Shown piece after piece: positions 41,201 to 53,432 of a DNA stretch of 64,000 bases. Location: contig NW_020170383.1 in NCBI RefSeq assembly GCF_000524195.1, positions 416,207 through 480,206 of the forward strand. Reading direction: 5' to 3'. Source of the stretch: Echinococcus granulosus. Taxonomy: Eukaryota; Platyhelminthes; Cestoda; Cyclophyllidea; Taeniidae. Within the stretch, counting starts at the first letter, position 1, and the number at the start of each line of letters is the position of its first letter. Under the pieces are notes generated by a model. The model did no database searches. It was not told the origin of the DNA and saw only the letters and a program-made list of their open reading frames with translations. The translations under genes were made by a program, and so were the position numbers.

Positions 41201-44200
41201 AAAGAAAAAAAATGGATCCAGACCATTCAAGCGCAGTCTAAAAAAATTTTAAGGGGTGAAAGCTATATCTAGGGGTGCAAAGTAGAGCCCAGAAGCAAAT
41301 TCTCCTGTTAAGATGTGTTAAAAAATGCACTAGTACTTTACCTCCTCTGTCGGAGATGCTTCCGGTTGGTACTTGATTTCAACAAATGTTATTCAATTAC
41401 TATGACGTATTTTAAAGCCAAAAAATGTCCATGTCAAATCGCAAATAACAAATAGGTCGATAAATATCTGGAACATAAAGCCAACTTGTAGAATCTAAAT
41501 GCACAGAAATTTAGAAATTTCCACGGAATTATAAGGCGTTGTCTTTTCCAAGTGTAGAAATGTCATGAAAAATGAGATAGGGATAGAGCGTATCCTAGTG
41601 TAGGCTCTACGTGCTAGACGGCCACTTACATAACGGTACTGGAGGCAACGAACTCGAAGAATGGGTCTTCATCCACCTGAAGGCAGGAGGATCTCACCGC
41701 AGCCAAAAGGGATGATACTTCTATGCTCGAATGCTAAATAAAAACATTCAAAGCCATGCACAAACTGAGGCTGAAGGAGTTCTCCATTCAGACGAGCTAA
41801 GTTTTGTAGTGAATGCCTTATGGGCATATGTACCAGTTATTGCACCAATGCCGCTGTACAATGAGGCTGAAAGAGCATACAATTCTTGGTAGAAGGACAA
41901 CAAATTCAGGCACTCTTACTCATCACGCGTCTACTAACAAATGAAATAATAAGAGTTTATTTAAAATTCTAGCCTAAGAACTTTCAATCCATAACATCAC
42001 CAGGGTTGTATCAAACGTTCAAATGCCAAAAAACCAAGCAAAAACGAAATTTAAACACTTAGAGGCAAAAAAAATTTTTGATCGCCGAATCACTGAAAAC
42101 AACGTGGAAGTAGCCTTTAGAGAGTGCACACTGAGAGTTGCCTGTGGAGGCTGCAAGAGAAGTGGCGTTTACCTCCTTAACAGGTACGTCTGCAGTGCTG
42201 CAGTTCCGAAGGAACCGCAGCTCAGGACTGTTCGTGTGGCCAAGAAGAAAATCAATAGCGGCCTGACGTTTGATCTCACCGAAGCGTTGGTAGTACCTGC
42301 GAGGAAAAGTTTAACGCCTTCAGCTCAGGATTGGAGGGCACAAAAAGTAGCACACTTAAACTGCCGGCTAAATAATTAAGTAGATCACATGTAAGGCAAA
42401 TTAATCATGCAGTTTTTAGAAAAAAAGAGGGTCTACTCTGCCTGCTTTGGTCAAAATTCCTCACGTGAGAGGAGGTTGAGGCGACGAAAAGTGATGTATT
42501 AGTTGTACAAAGCACCTGTGAAATCTATCTGTTAGTGAACACCGCCTGCACATGCACGAAAATCAGGACGATTTACACACTTCAAAGAAAAATACGCTAC
42601 CAAGTATCCACATGGGCTGCTCCACACATACTTAAGTACATAAAAGGCTAAATAACCAATGTTTACGCATGTCCATTTACTCACTCTAGCTGAAAGATCG
42701 TGATAGGCATACACATATTACTCACAACAAGATTTCAATTTAATTAAGAATAACCGGGATGCACCGTACAGGTTTAAAATCTCGAAATCATACTCCCAAG
42801 TAATTTAAAAATAGATGGCTAGTTACCAGAGACTACAGTGCACAACTATCAGAAGGATTTAGAACGTTAGAATATTCAAGCGCTGAATTTAAAATTGAAA
42901 GCTGCAAAGGCCTAAATTGGCTTATTATGGCGAAATGGCACGCAAGACACATCCAACTAGAGCTGTAAAAAAGATAAGTTTGGATCCCTTGTTGCTTCAC
43001 CGTGTACTTTGACCAGAGTATGCATGCATACGTCATGTAGACGTGAAATTATGCGGTGGAAAAGAGCCAAATCCTCATGAGTTCCACTTTTAAATTTGAT
43101 CGAGGCATCCTGCTAGAATTTAAAAAATTCAACAGAAAAATAATTACAACGGTAAACTTCATAAATTGACTACACATGCACTAACAGCATAATAGCACAA
43201 CTGTTGAACACTCCGAGATTTCCACAAAAAGCTTCCCAACTTCGCCACCCTTCCAAAATACCACACTTTTGACTTTGTTTTCGCGGTAAGGTTCAACAAA
43301 TTGCACAAACTCGTGAGAATATTCAACTCTATCTTTGTGAGGGTCATACTGGTGACAAGACTTTACGGTCTCGAAAAATGTAAGTGTTACACCCCACCTG
43401 CTCATCGATGAAACGCCGTCTTTCATCAAGCCATTTACTGTTCGGAAGCCAGTCCGCGTATAGTCGCCCTGAAGTGGAACAACCAAAAACACCAATGCTG
43501 GTGCATTCTCTGAAGCAGGCGTACGTAAAAACAGGGTCAATAGATGTGGAACTGACCTTCATGGCGGCGGTGCCGGTATAGTGGCGAGAGAGGGCGTCGC
43601 CGTTATCCGCCCATATCGATTGCACTGATCGCGAAAACTCCACTGGCAGATCCACCTCCGGTGGTAGGCGACCCAGCCTGCGCAACTAGGGTCAACAAGA
43701 CGTCGGCTTCACGTGCGAGTGTTAATAGTAGTTAGCTATTGATAAACTCTCTGAATCCAGCACTTAATCACAATGCGTGGGCTAATCAACTTAACATCAT
43801 AACCTTTGGATAGTACCAGCAACATGAATAAGGATTCAGTGGCATACAAGCATCCTTAAAAAACTCAAGATATCTGAATTAACTGGCGCAACCTGCATGA
43901 CACCGCACGCCAATAATAACCTGTGTGTTAATAACCTAGTTTTCGATAATCTATCCCAAGCAAGCACTGCAATCTAAGGGATTATCTAAAAGCGATGTAA
44001 GTGTGGACGCTACAAGGAACAGATATAAATAAAAGTCGATGACAGAGAACGCAGTCGGCACCAAACACACCTAAATGGATACTACAAACTCTAAGAACAT
44101 TAAGCAAGGGAAGATATGGAGTACCAGTGGTCATCAAACAATATGAGAAAGATGAATTGTTATGACCAGGAATAAAGTGGCGGTCAAACACAAGGTCGGT

Positions 44201-47200
44201 GGAACACTCTGCTTGGAAAGCCTGCAGATTGAGAAAAATACTCCTGCTCAAATTTCTAGAAGTTTCTATTTTCGTGGCTAGCTTCCAAGCATCCTAAAAA
44301 TAACCCTCTTGCTCAGCCTCCCCTGCTTGGCTAAGATCGCGCGTCGATTAAGTACGCTAGTAATCGCTCCAAGTCCGAAGCCACTCAATGACCGAGTAAC
44401 CAAGGTTCCGAAGCGGGCAATTTCTGCCTGCAAACTCGTAGGCACATGTGCCCACAACGCGCCCATTGCAGCCTACTCACATGGATTGATATCAATAAAG
44501 GCATCAGCACTGAGGCCTAATCTATCGACTATCAGTTGGGGAGTTCGATAGGATCTGGGCATTTGCATCGTAGAACGGGAATGTACTTCCAGTAGCACCG
44601 ACAAACCATGGTGCATGGATTTGCTAATATAAGCATAACAAACCATGCAAAAAATTGGGTGAATGTGCCTTAGTGCCTAACACTTTATACTGCGGCTAAG
44701 GAGCTAGAAGGGGCGGCGACCTATAACAAGCAAATGTGTCTATATTCCTGATCTAACTTGCGCGCCATATTGTAACAAGTAAAATCTGCTGTTGATTTGA
44801 GCGAACATTATAAGGCAGCACCAAACAAGGGCTTTACTTGTATTTCTATCACAGAGGTTGCAAACACACTTTGCACGAGGTTTGTCCTATCCAGGCAGTC
44901 GATACAGTTTACTCGAAAAACACTCTCCTGTTTGCACATGAGATTGTTCCTGTGTAGCCTATCAAGAAAGAATGGCGTAAGCGCAAAAAAATTTCGGGGC
45001 TACGAAACGAATGACACGCACTGACGTACAACGTACCAATAATATTGCATATCACGGATGATGTCCTTGATACCCTCCAAAAGAACGGAAACGTTTCCAA
45101 AGCGAAGATTTTTGCTGCGAGCAAATATTCAAATCAGACAATCATAACGGATTGATTACTTATGACAAGTAATATCAAGAAAGACCCATTCGATCTGCAG
45201 AGATTATGGTCGCCTTGGTTTCTTCTCAAAATTGTGGACACGCGTTGGCAACATAAAAAAGGCCAAATGTATCCTGAAATGTATCCCCGAAATTGACCGC
45301 AAAAGTCCAAAAGACGTATCAAATGTTGCGGAATGTACAGCAGTTATTTCGATAAAAAACTTTCATGGTGTTTTGCACTATTCATACGACATTCATCAAC
45401 ACAACCCAATGCCCATGAGGCAAAAATTTGAGGCCAAACCCTGCGGCAACAAACATGGAGCACTAAGAGTAAAGAACACATGGAAATCACGAGGGTAGTA
45501 CTTTAATAAAAGTACCGATTGTAAATGAGTGAACTTATAGGGAAGAAAAAAATTCGTCTTTAGCTCTGTAGCATGAAATAAAGTCGTGCATTAACGCGGA
45601 GACTTTAGAATATCAGGTAAAGCAGCGCTACGAACATGAGTACGAGACATGCAAGTAGCTCACCAATATTCGTGAAAATCAAAGCCGACGTATGTGACCT
45701 TAGGATTGTTGAAAAGCAGGAGCTGTCGCACAAATGCCTCGGTGATTTTACTCTCCTGGCGACCTGGTACTGTCTCAGCCAAATTCACTACAACCAACCG
45801 GTCGAACTTCCGCAGTGGACGCTCAATGTGCAAGCGAAAGGCCTCCCGATTCTCCGATAGACCTACGTGGATATAACAAGCGTGCTTAATTGACTTACGT
45901 CTTTCGATACACTTAATCCGATTGCTAGGTACTTGATTATGTTAACTTATTTCTACAAAACACGTCCCCTACATTGGACGACAGATCCTCTAATAGCCTA
46001 AAAGTAATAAAAGCACAGTTTTAACCAGTCAAGACGTTAAAACAAGACTGTTGATGTCAGCCGGACAAATATGAAGTTAGCGTTTGGTAAAAAAATTAAA
46101 CAAGAGTTGCGACATTTGTTTTCGACTTCAAACCACTTAATAATAGCCATGACACTTCGTCAAACTTGGCTAAAGCTGCATAAAGCCAACAGAATTTTAG
46201 AATACATGCGATATTATTGAGTGTGATACATAATCAAAGCTATTGAAAGCGGTAAATTTCGTCAAAACGCATTATTAAACTAGGAAACTACTAAATTAAT
46301 GTGAAATATGGATCTAAGACAAAAAAGCATTTGGGAGATTGGGGTACACGAAATGCCACCCGTGAGGCAATAGAGTCCGTAAAAGGTGAGAAAGGAGCGT
46401 ACTTTTGTGTAGTTGGATCGGGGGCTTGTATTTGATGCCCGTCTGGGTCCAGAAGACCGGCACGGAGCCGCGAATCTGCAGGAAGGAGAGGACGTGCACG
46501 CTCACCTCGCTGGGCACCTCCAGCACCTGTAAACACAATTAGAGAAAAGTGTGCGACAGTAATGCCGGTTTTGCAACAATTTGAGCAAGGTTGGCTTTTA
46601 AAACAAAGTGTGAACGGGTAACCAGTTAGGTAAACAGCTGCTTAAATTTAGCTGACATTCAAAAACTCAATAAGACAGTAGTGCTTCAAACTGACATAGA
46701 TACACAGGAGAGAATAGGTTACTTGCAGAGAATGTTAAGAAACACAGTGAACGCTAGCATAGGGAAAATGGTTCAGAGTTTATCACAACAATAGAGAGAA
46801 CACCTGTTCCGTTTCGACATAATTCGCCACATATCCCCTTTCATCAATGCCCCTTCGTCGATACCTACAGCCTAGAAGAAATAATAATCAATGAGTAAAA
46901 TCAGGAAGGTTGTGTTGCTGAGGCTAAGGCAAAATATGAATGCGCTCCCACCAGCTCTGAATTGGCTCCTCCGAGAGATAATAGTCAGGGTGACGGGATC
47001 TGGTGTAGTTGGACTAATGCGACCATCCACATCCCACATATGGAGGGCTAGTTTGTGCTGCTTCACGAAACCGCTGATAATCGGTGGGAGCATGGACTCG
47101 AGAGCGCACAGGCACTCAGTCAGTCGAGTGGGCTGACCTGCCTCCGCAGCAACCTGCTGCCTTGTTTCATCCATCTCCATTCCCGCCTCCATCCTCTCAC

Positions 47201-50200
47201 TCTCTTCGACAGGGGAGGGTGATCGCGATGCAGTGACGAGTTTGGGCAGCCCCTCCTCCACATGGAGGTACTGGAGAGCAGGAGCCACCAAATCTTGAAG
47301 AATACGGTGATTCCACACGAAAGACTTGTCGTAACGACACCAAATGGGTGACCAACAGGTGCGAGGGCATACCTTCAAATCACCCCAGTAACACAGTTCA
47401 CCCCGCAGACGTCGACATTCTCGTCGCTGCGTCCAAAGCGTCAAATCACCACCGCACCTTGCAAAGTAAAACTGGTCTGACTCGCCTTCGAAAAGCTTTT
47501 CCAACTCCTACAGAGAGTCAATACTGGGATTTCCCAACGTGTTCTACTCACCAATGCACGCTTTATTAAGACAACAACTACTTGGGATTTTGTAAAGGCA
47601 AATCCAAACAGTAAGAACGTGGACAGAAAAAAATTACGTAAATACACGTTGCTTGCAGACTAAAGGAATGTAAAATACTCACTGACCTCTAGAATGCGCA
47701 TTTCAAAGCGACTGGTTCCTTTTGATTTCTAAAAGCCCGCCAAATAAATCCATGTGTGAGATGCAGTACGTCAGCACTATATCCACTCAGTCAAAACCGT
47801 AAAAGAATCCTTTTGTTCTTGAGCTTATTAGCTTTTTAAATTAGCTGATGCGACGAAACTAACCAAACGTAGACATAATCTTTCACGCTATCCAAATGAA
47901 CGATCTAAGTAGGCCAGCGACTTACAACTTCGAATCCTAAAGCATCGGTTAAAAAATGGAAAGATTCGTAAGCAGAACAAGAGTCAGAAGCCTGAGATCT
48001 ATCCAGGTGTGAAAGTATATGTCAACTTTGTGTAAAGAAAAGCGATTTGAGGAGCAACAGGTGGAAAAAAGCTGACCTGTTTAAAATTTACAATATCAGA
48101 TGCCGCTTTGATGGTGTTTTGAACTGCTTGCACGATTGCCGGCTGCTTTTGGGCTGACGGTTGCTCGTGTGTCAAAATCGACTCCTTGCCACTTCGTGAG
48201 GTCTTCTACATAGAATGCAACAAAGCAATGGACTTAAGTGCGGGTAGTTCAAAGAACCAGGTAAATTACATTACCAGTCAGCTACAGAGCTTGATCGCAA
48301 AAATTAAAAACTCACAATGTCAAAACAAAACCTTCATAACAAAACCATGTGAACACCTGAAATGCGAACGAGACTCACGTTGAGTTGAAATGTTTTTGGT
48401 AGAGGCGAGGGTGAAATGGGGAGAATTGCGATTTTCGATATTCGCCTGACCTCAATTCCATCATGGAGAGAGCACACAAATTCGCTTTCACTTATAAGGA
48501 GCAAATGCCAGTTACTATCTGATCGAGGAAGAAAACACAAAGCACGCAACTTTGCTTGTAAGAAAAGTAAGGCGCAAAAAGTGAAAACACGAATTCGCGA
48601 TACTGTGGTTAAGCATACCAAGATCAAAGTACTTGTTATTTATGTGCGCATGGACTTCACCATTTGATATGACAGGCAATAATAATGCTAGAAATTCGAT
48701 GAGAGTCGTAATAACACCAAATATTATCACAGGGACATAAATGAATACAAATTGGAAAAAAATCCACGCTTTATAGCATCACACGAAACAGAACCCCAGA
48801 AGACCTATCCAACCGAAAGTAGCTCCACGAAAAGCGTGACTTACTTTACAGGCCATTTATGTAGGTCATATAATGGAGCACAGTACTACGTACGGATTCA
48901 ATGCACCAAGGACAGTAATTAAACATTATGGCAGAACACAAACATTGTCTTGCTTTTGCATCAAGGTGGAAGGAAATTAGCAATCCAGCTCAGTTGAATT
49001 AAATAACCTGACTGAAAAAAGCAGCATAAACAATGAGCTAGCGATGTTTGAAATTGCAGGAATTCGATGAAACAGTGAAAGTAGTTGCATCATTTCCGAA
49101 TGGCATCTAGGAGGACCCAGTGGTAGGGCAAACACGATCACATAAAGCGCTCGCTCCAAAGAGAAGCAATTATTCTTACAAATGAATTACTGAACCATTC
49201 AATAAAAACAAGGAAGCGCGATTTAGAAGGACCTGACTTACTGGCAATACACTGAAACTTCCCGAGAACGCCCTCAACAACACCAAGATTGACGGCATCG
49301 GAAAGAGCTGCTATGTTCGTAGCTGAAGTGGGAACAGCGATTGCAAAAACATGAAATACCATGGGGCAAAGTACATTTTAAACGCAACGAAAGCACTAAA
49401 GTGGGTTACAAATGCACCATTTGGGAAGCAAACTGAGAGTAAGGAAAGCGACAAAAATGAAACACTTCTCGTGCGGTAATGGGAAGGCAACTAACAACAC
49501 TCCAGGGCAGGGTAGGAAAGGGATATTTAACAATCAGGCAAGTGTTGAGCAAGACAATGGAAAGCAAGCACAAAAAGCGGAGTATTACATATTAAAACCT
49601 TTTATGGACTGAGACTAATATGGAGGAAGGAGTACATCAGGTAGTAAGATCAATTTCCCGGACACAAAAATTGCTAACACATGGAAAACCAATAGGAAAA
49701 TCCGGGCAAGAGCTACGATGCGATATTTGTGCGCTTATCATTAGTCCATTAATAAAACTACATTGGAATAAAATCAAGAACAATGAAATAAAAAACTGAG
49801 TAGTCAAATGCTAGTGGAATAATTTTATTATGAAACTGGTGGAATGCTAGACAAAAAGTACACATAACTAAATGAGTTTGTGAATAGCCTGAAGAACAGT
49901 CGGTTTAGTAACTAAATATTTACTGAACTCGACTTATTTCACCAAAAGTCAGATGAAATTTTTAATGGCGGCCATAGGCACGCATAAAAAATTACGAATT
50001 TTCTTAACACAAAACCTTATGTTAAACCATAATTAAACCAGTCATTAAATGATGAACAGCTTAAAATGGAATGGATTGGTTCTAAGGGAAAAAACAAATG
50101 AATGATCAATAAATGAGCCTATTATACTTCGCAGTGGCGAGAATTTTACTAGTAGTCGTTACTAACCTTTGGAAAGAGCATCGCAACTTAAGGAAAGCAA

Positions 50201-50830
50201 ACGAATAAGTCGTTTGTAGTATCGTCAGGATAATACCCAATTAAAATCAACGAGTCATGAAAATAGTCAAGATATCAAACAAATACTACAAGCAAAATCT
50301 GCGCAACATTTGGTTAAAAACAACGGAGTAAATCAAAATTCGAAACGTAAAAACAGGGTAAATTGTCGATTTTACTGCTATACTTGTAAGATTCGCTAGA
50401 ACAAAAACCTCAGATTACATATTTTAACTCAATAGGGGCAACGTAGTTGCCGGTAGCAGTAAAAGCAAAGTTCAGCCAAGTCGCACCTAGATCCTGCATC
50501 TGTATTTGGTGAGGAAGGGAAAAGAATTACGCTACGTAAGAAACTTATTCCGAAAATCGAATAGGGATCATCAAAGTGTAGCTATCAACCAACGACACAA
50601 GAATGCCCCAGTACGTTGCATGTCTTAACATGGGCAAAATGACTGCATTCAAAATAAGGCAACCAAATAAGGCTATATAATTGTAGAGGACATGCACAGC
50701 GTGCGATATCATCTAGCTCACCATATTTAAAGGTAGCATCTCCGTTAATCCGATCTATGAACAATGCACAGGGCTTTCTGACCAATACATAAAAGCTATG
50801 AGTTTGAAAGACTTCCACAAACTGCTCCAT
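35258..50830 (-). CDS. INPP5F: SAC2/INPP5F-like phosphoinositide phosphatase (SAC domain plus hSac2 domain)
   Basis: Phosphoinositide phosphatase of early endosomes; in vertebrates it removes the 4-phosphate of PI4P. Phase-consistent exons: 50830-50722 (ATG), 49322-49242, 48518-48379, 48205-48077, 47507-46952, 46871-46804, 46526-46403, 45862-45664, 45114-45037, 44958-44838, 43685-43557, 43468-43398, 42296-42173, 41733-41630. After an unresolved stretch: 38381-38115, 37943-37603, 37415-37305, 36864-36672, 36058-35745, 35674-35258. Landmarks: NLGVVEGVLGKF; IISRRSQFRAG/CRYRRRGID; YVANYVETEQ; IRGSVPVFW; LLLFNNPKVTYVGFDFHEY; the catalytic CX5R loop RVNCIDCLDRTN (C513, R519); ADNGDALSRHYTGTAAMK; GDYTRTGFR. 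The hSac2 domain is seen in PFRLFNNYLVPI. The C-terminal exons are acidic or low-complexity and resemble no known domain. At least 1,225 residues. An insert rich in Ser/Glu/Met lies inside the SAC domain (exon 47507). Confidence 0.92.
38382..41629 (-). other. Unresolved segment of the SAC2 gene, with a candidate exon near 40556-40695
   Basis: The exon at 41630 ends in phase 2 and the exon at 38381 begins after phase 1, so at least one coding exon lies here. It should carry the start of the hSac2 domain. The minus-strand frame at about 40695-40556 contains IVEYHRQ and, further on, QLRRIDVRAFG. These fit the family's pattern of a hydrophobic/Tyr-Gln strand followed by an L..I.RI.G strand. Junction phases could not be closed, so it is a candidate only. 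Confidence 0.35.
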
Positions 50831-51339
50831 AAAAATGAATGTCCAAAATGTGGAAACTATTCAGCAACAAACCCAGGAGCGAAGGTCTTAACTGCTCGGA
50901 TTAGATTAAGCGCCTTTAGTAGTAAAAAGAAAAAGCTGACTACTTTAAGAAGCGAAAAAATTCAGCTCAATTAGTCATAAAGCCTAAAAAACAGAGAATT
51001 GCCTTCGATAATTTTTAGTAATTTATTTGGGTTAACTTTTGACCATTCTATACCATGTAAACAGGAATGTAGAAGAAAGGTTGTATAGGTCTTATAAAAA
51101 ACCATTCCCCTTAGGGCACAGAATGATACAAATGCAGAAGATCAGTTGACAATCCCACATAATTTCATGCTTCCTAATTTAATTAACGTAGCAAAAGACA
51201 ACGCTCTATGTTTTAACAGTTTTCCACGTTAAGAACCCTGTCTTTAAGCCTTTATTTTGTAAACCAGCCTCCTATCTATAACGGTAGTCCCGAACCCTTT
51301 TGTATGTTGGTGACATGATGCTGGGTCTATTGTCTTTTC
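50831..51339. other. SAC2 upstream region
   Basis: About 500 bp upstream of the SAC2 start codon with no recognised exon. The plus strand loses its A-richness within it, as expected near a minus-strand promoter. Confidence 0.4.
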
Positions 51340-51457
51340 TGCCAGATCGACGACGAGTTGAGATAAAGTAGTGCTACTGTAACACAATGCTGGTTTATCC
51401 CTCGGTATTGGTAAGGCTCAATGTTTCTTCTTTCGAACTACCCTTCTTTGTAATACG
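51340..51457. repeat. Interspersed-repeat fragment left of the second gap
   Basis: Contains atgctggtttatccctcggt and attggtaaggctc, which correspond to the left part of the copy at 12559-12620. It runs into the gap. Confidence 0.7.
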
Positions 51458-51557
51458 NNNNNNNNNNNNNNNNNNNNNNNNNNNNNNNNNNNNNNNNNNN
51501 NNNNNNNNNNNNNNNNNNNNNNNNNNNNNNNNNNNNNNNNNNNNNNNNNNNNNNNNN
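51458..51557. other. Assembly gap, 100 N
   Basis: Exactly 100 N, a placeholder-length scaffold join. Both flanks are copies of the same repeat family. Confidence 0.99.
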
Positions 51558-51850
51558 AATTAGCCCCTATGTACCTCGCTGGGTGGGCTGGCCTTTTGGG
51601 CCATGCCAATAGCCCAGACACCTTCTCCGTGCTAAATATATATATTCTGCACGAGTATTGTATCTTCTTTCGTCTTCAGGGAGTCTCGGGACGCTACATC
51701 TTGTATCTCGCTGGGTGGGCCAGCCTTTGGGCTATGCTAGTAGCCCAGACACCCTCTATGCGCTGAATACATATATTCTGCCCGAGTGCTGTTTTTTTTG
51801 TCTTCATGGAAGTGTCGGGACTCTACGCTACAATTCTATAACCCGGCGCT
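51558..51850. repeat. Two tandem units (period 132 bp) of the interspersed repeat
   Basis: Unit starts are visible as gtacctcgctgggtggg at 51571 and gtatctcgctgggtggg at 51703. Each unit ends with a cttcagggagtctcgggacg-type or similar block. The first 62 bases after the gap (51558-51619) are the exact reverse complement of the 62 bases before the other gap (12774-12835). Confidence 0.9.
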
Positions 51851-52694
51851 AGAGAAGACTACCGGATGATGTAACGATTTATCAGGCCCTAAGGGTAGGA
51901 CCAAAGCTAAATCTGGCGGTTTAAAGCCGGTTTTGCATTCCACATCTTGATAAAAAAAGAAGGCTGCGCTGACGCTTCCACCAACTTCACATATTACGTT
52001 TTGATTTCTTCCGCTTTGGCCTTCATACCTTTGAAAGAAGTAGTAAATGTGTTATGCGAGGATGGGATATATGGGTTGGTGCCTGTTACAAGTGGTACAG
52101 ATGCTGCGGTCAAACGCGTTCTAGGTATGTTTACTCTTTTGTAGTCGGTGGCGTCTGATCCAATAGAAGATTCTCAAATTCTGGCTACCTCTCGCCTTAA
52201 AGGTGCGCTTAAACAAACATTAAAAACATATATTCTCCCAGAGTACTGCATATATTCTTTAATCTTCAAAGAAGTCTTGGGACGCTATATTAATAGCAGC
52301 GGTACACAAAGCTGATTTTAAGAACAGTTGTTATAACTTCTATTACTGAATGACAAACCTAAGTATGGCGATGGAAGTGCGCGTGCTACGGGTGAGAGAA
52401 TCAGTGGTGTCCCATAATTGAGATGTCAAAATGACGCCTACCTTTATAACTACTCAGTCTGCAGGAAAATTTTTAACAAGTGTAGCTACAAAAGCGGATC
52501 CTCACTGCACCCCTATGGGTACAACAAATAAAAGAAAACGTGCTACCTTCTCTACATTTCTATTAGCTGAATAGAACACAGATAGATTATGGATGGGCAA
52601 CACTAAAGTGAGAAAAACGTGTGTTAAGGAAAAGAAGAAGCGAAACCCTACCCCCACAAGACAGCGTTAAATCCATTTTTCGCTACGGGACTGC
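51851..52694. repeat. Spacer with degenerate repeat fragments
   Basis: No gene recognised. A decayed repeat piece is visible at 52225-52300 (acatatattctcccagagta, then cttcaaagaagtcttgggac). Open frames here are repeat-derived or random. Confidence 0.5.
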
Positions 52695-53125
52695 TTTGAT
52701 GCCAGTGTTCCTACGACCAGCAATAGACGCGCGTGATGGCTAGCAGATTTCCCCACAGTAGAATTTTTAGGAGGTGTCAGTGATCTTACGACTGAGCATC
52801 TCCTCATTCACATGGAATATTGATGACCGGCATCGTTGGTCTTTAGGCGTATCCTAACAGCATTGATTTTTTCATGATGGCCAATGTGGGGGTTGACCAA
52901 GGGGAATGGTGGGAACGACGCTTAAAGAGAAGAGTAGTTGTGTAAGTCCTTGCATGTTTAACGCTCTATTTTGCAAAATCAGACACCCAGGTACTCCGCC
53001 TTTGTACCACTACTAAATAAACTGGATTTAAGCCTTACTAGTAGTTCCACTCAATTTTGTATATTAAATGCATACATTCTGCTGGAGCCTTATGTCTTCT
53101 TTTGTATTCAGGAAAGTCTTGCTTT
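52695..53125. repeat. Degenerate long copy of the interspersed repeat
   Basis: Parallels 24895-25320 in order: gatggctagcaga, gatcttacgactgagcatct, cctcattcacatgg, tgatgaccggca, ttgaccaagg, agaagagtag, then gtaccactac, a cattctgctggagcc block and cttcttttgtattcaggaaa. It lacks the well-preserved core. Confidence 0.6.
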
Positions 53126-53432
53126 GCAAATTTTGTATTCAGAAAGGTTTTTTTTGTAAAGCCTTGCATGGGCGAAGCAAATTGGAATTTTTTAACCTTT
53201 TTTGTTTGAAAAAACTGGAAATCTACATTAAGAATTTTCTGGATGTCTGATGAAAGTTAAAGTTTGATTTAGATCTAAATTTACTAGCGTTTATTTTTAA
53301 AAGTTATTTTTCGGCTCTAACTTATAATTCTTGTTTTTATATTTTTAATATTCTATTTAACTGGTTAAGCACTTAAACCGTTTTTAAGGTCAAGTAAATA
53401 GCGGTACATCTAAATCATTTTTAGTCTCTTAA

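Noticed and set aside
42023..42379. 118-codon plus-strand open frame
   Set aside because: It overlaps the SAC2 exon 42296-42173 on the other strand, whose frame (RQAAIDFLLG) matches the SAC family.
44278..44466. Minus-strand frame between SAC2 exons
   Set aside because: Considered as an extra SAC2 exon, but exons 44838 and 43685 join directly in phase 0 and give an uninterrupted family-like sequence.
51571..51850. Tandem units as a CRISPR-like array or satellite
   Set aside because: Only two units of 132 bp, spacing and unit length are wrong for CRISPR, and the organism is an animal; better explained as an interspersed repeat with a local duplication.
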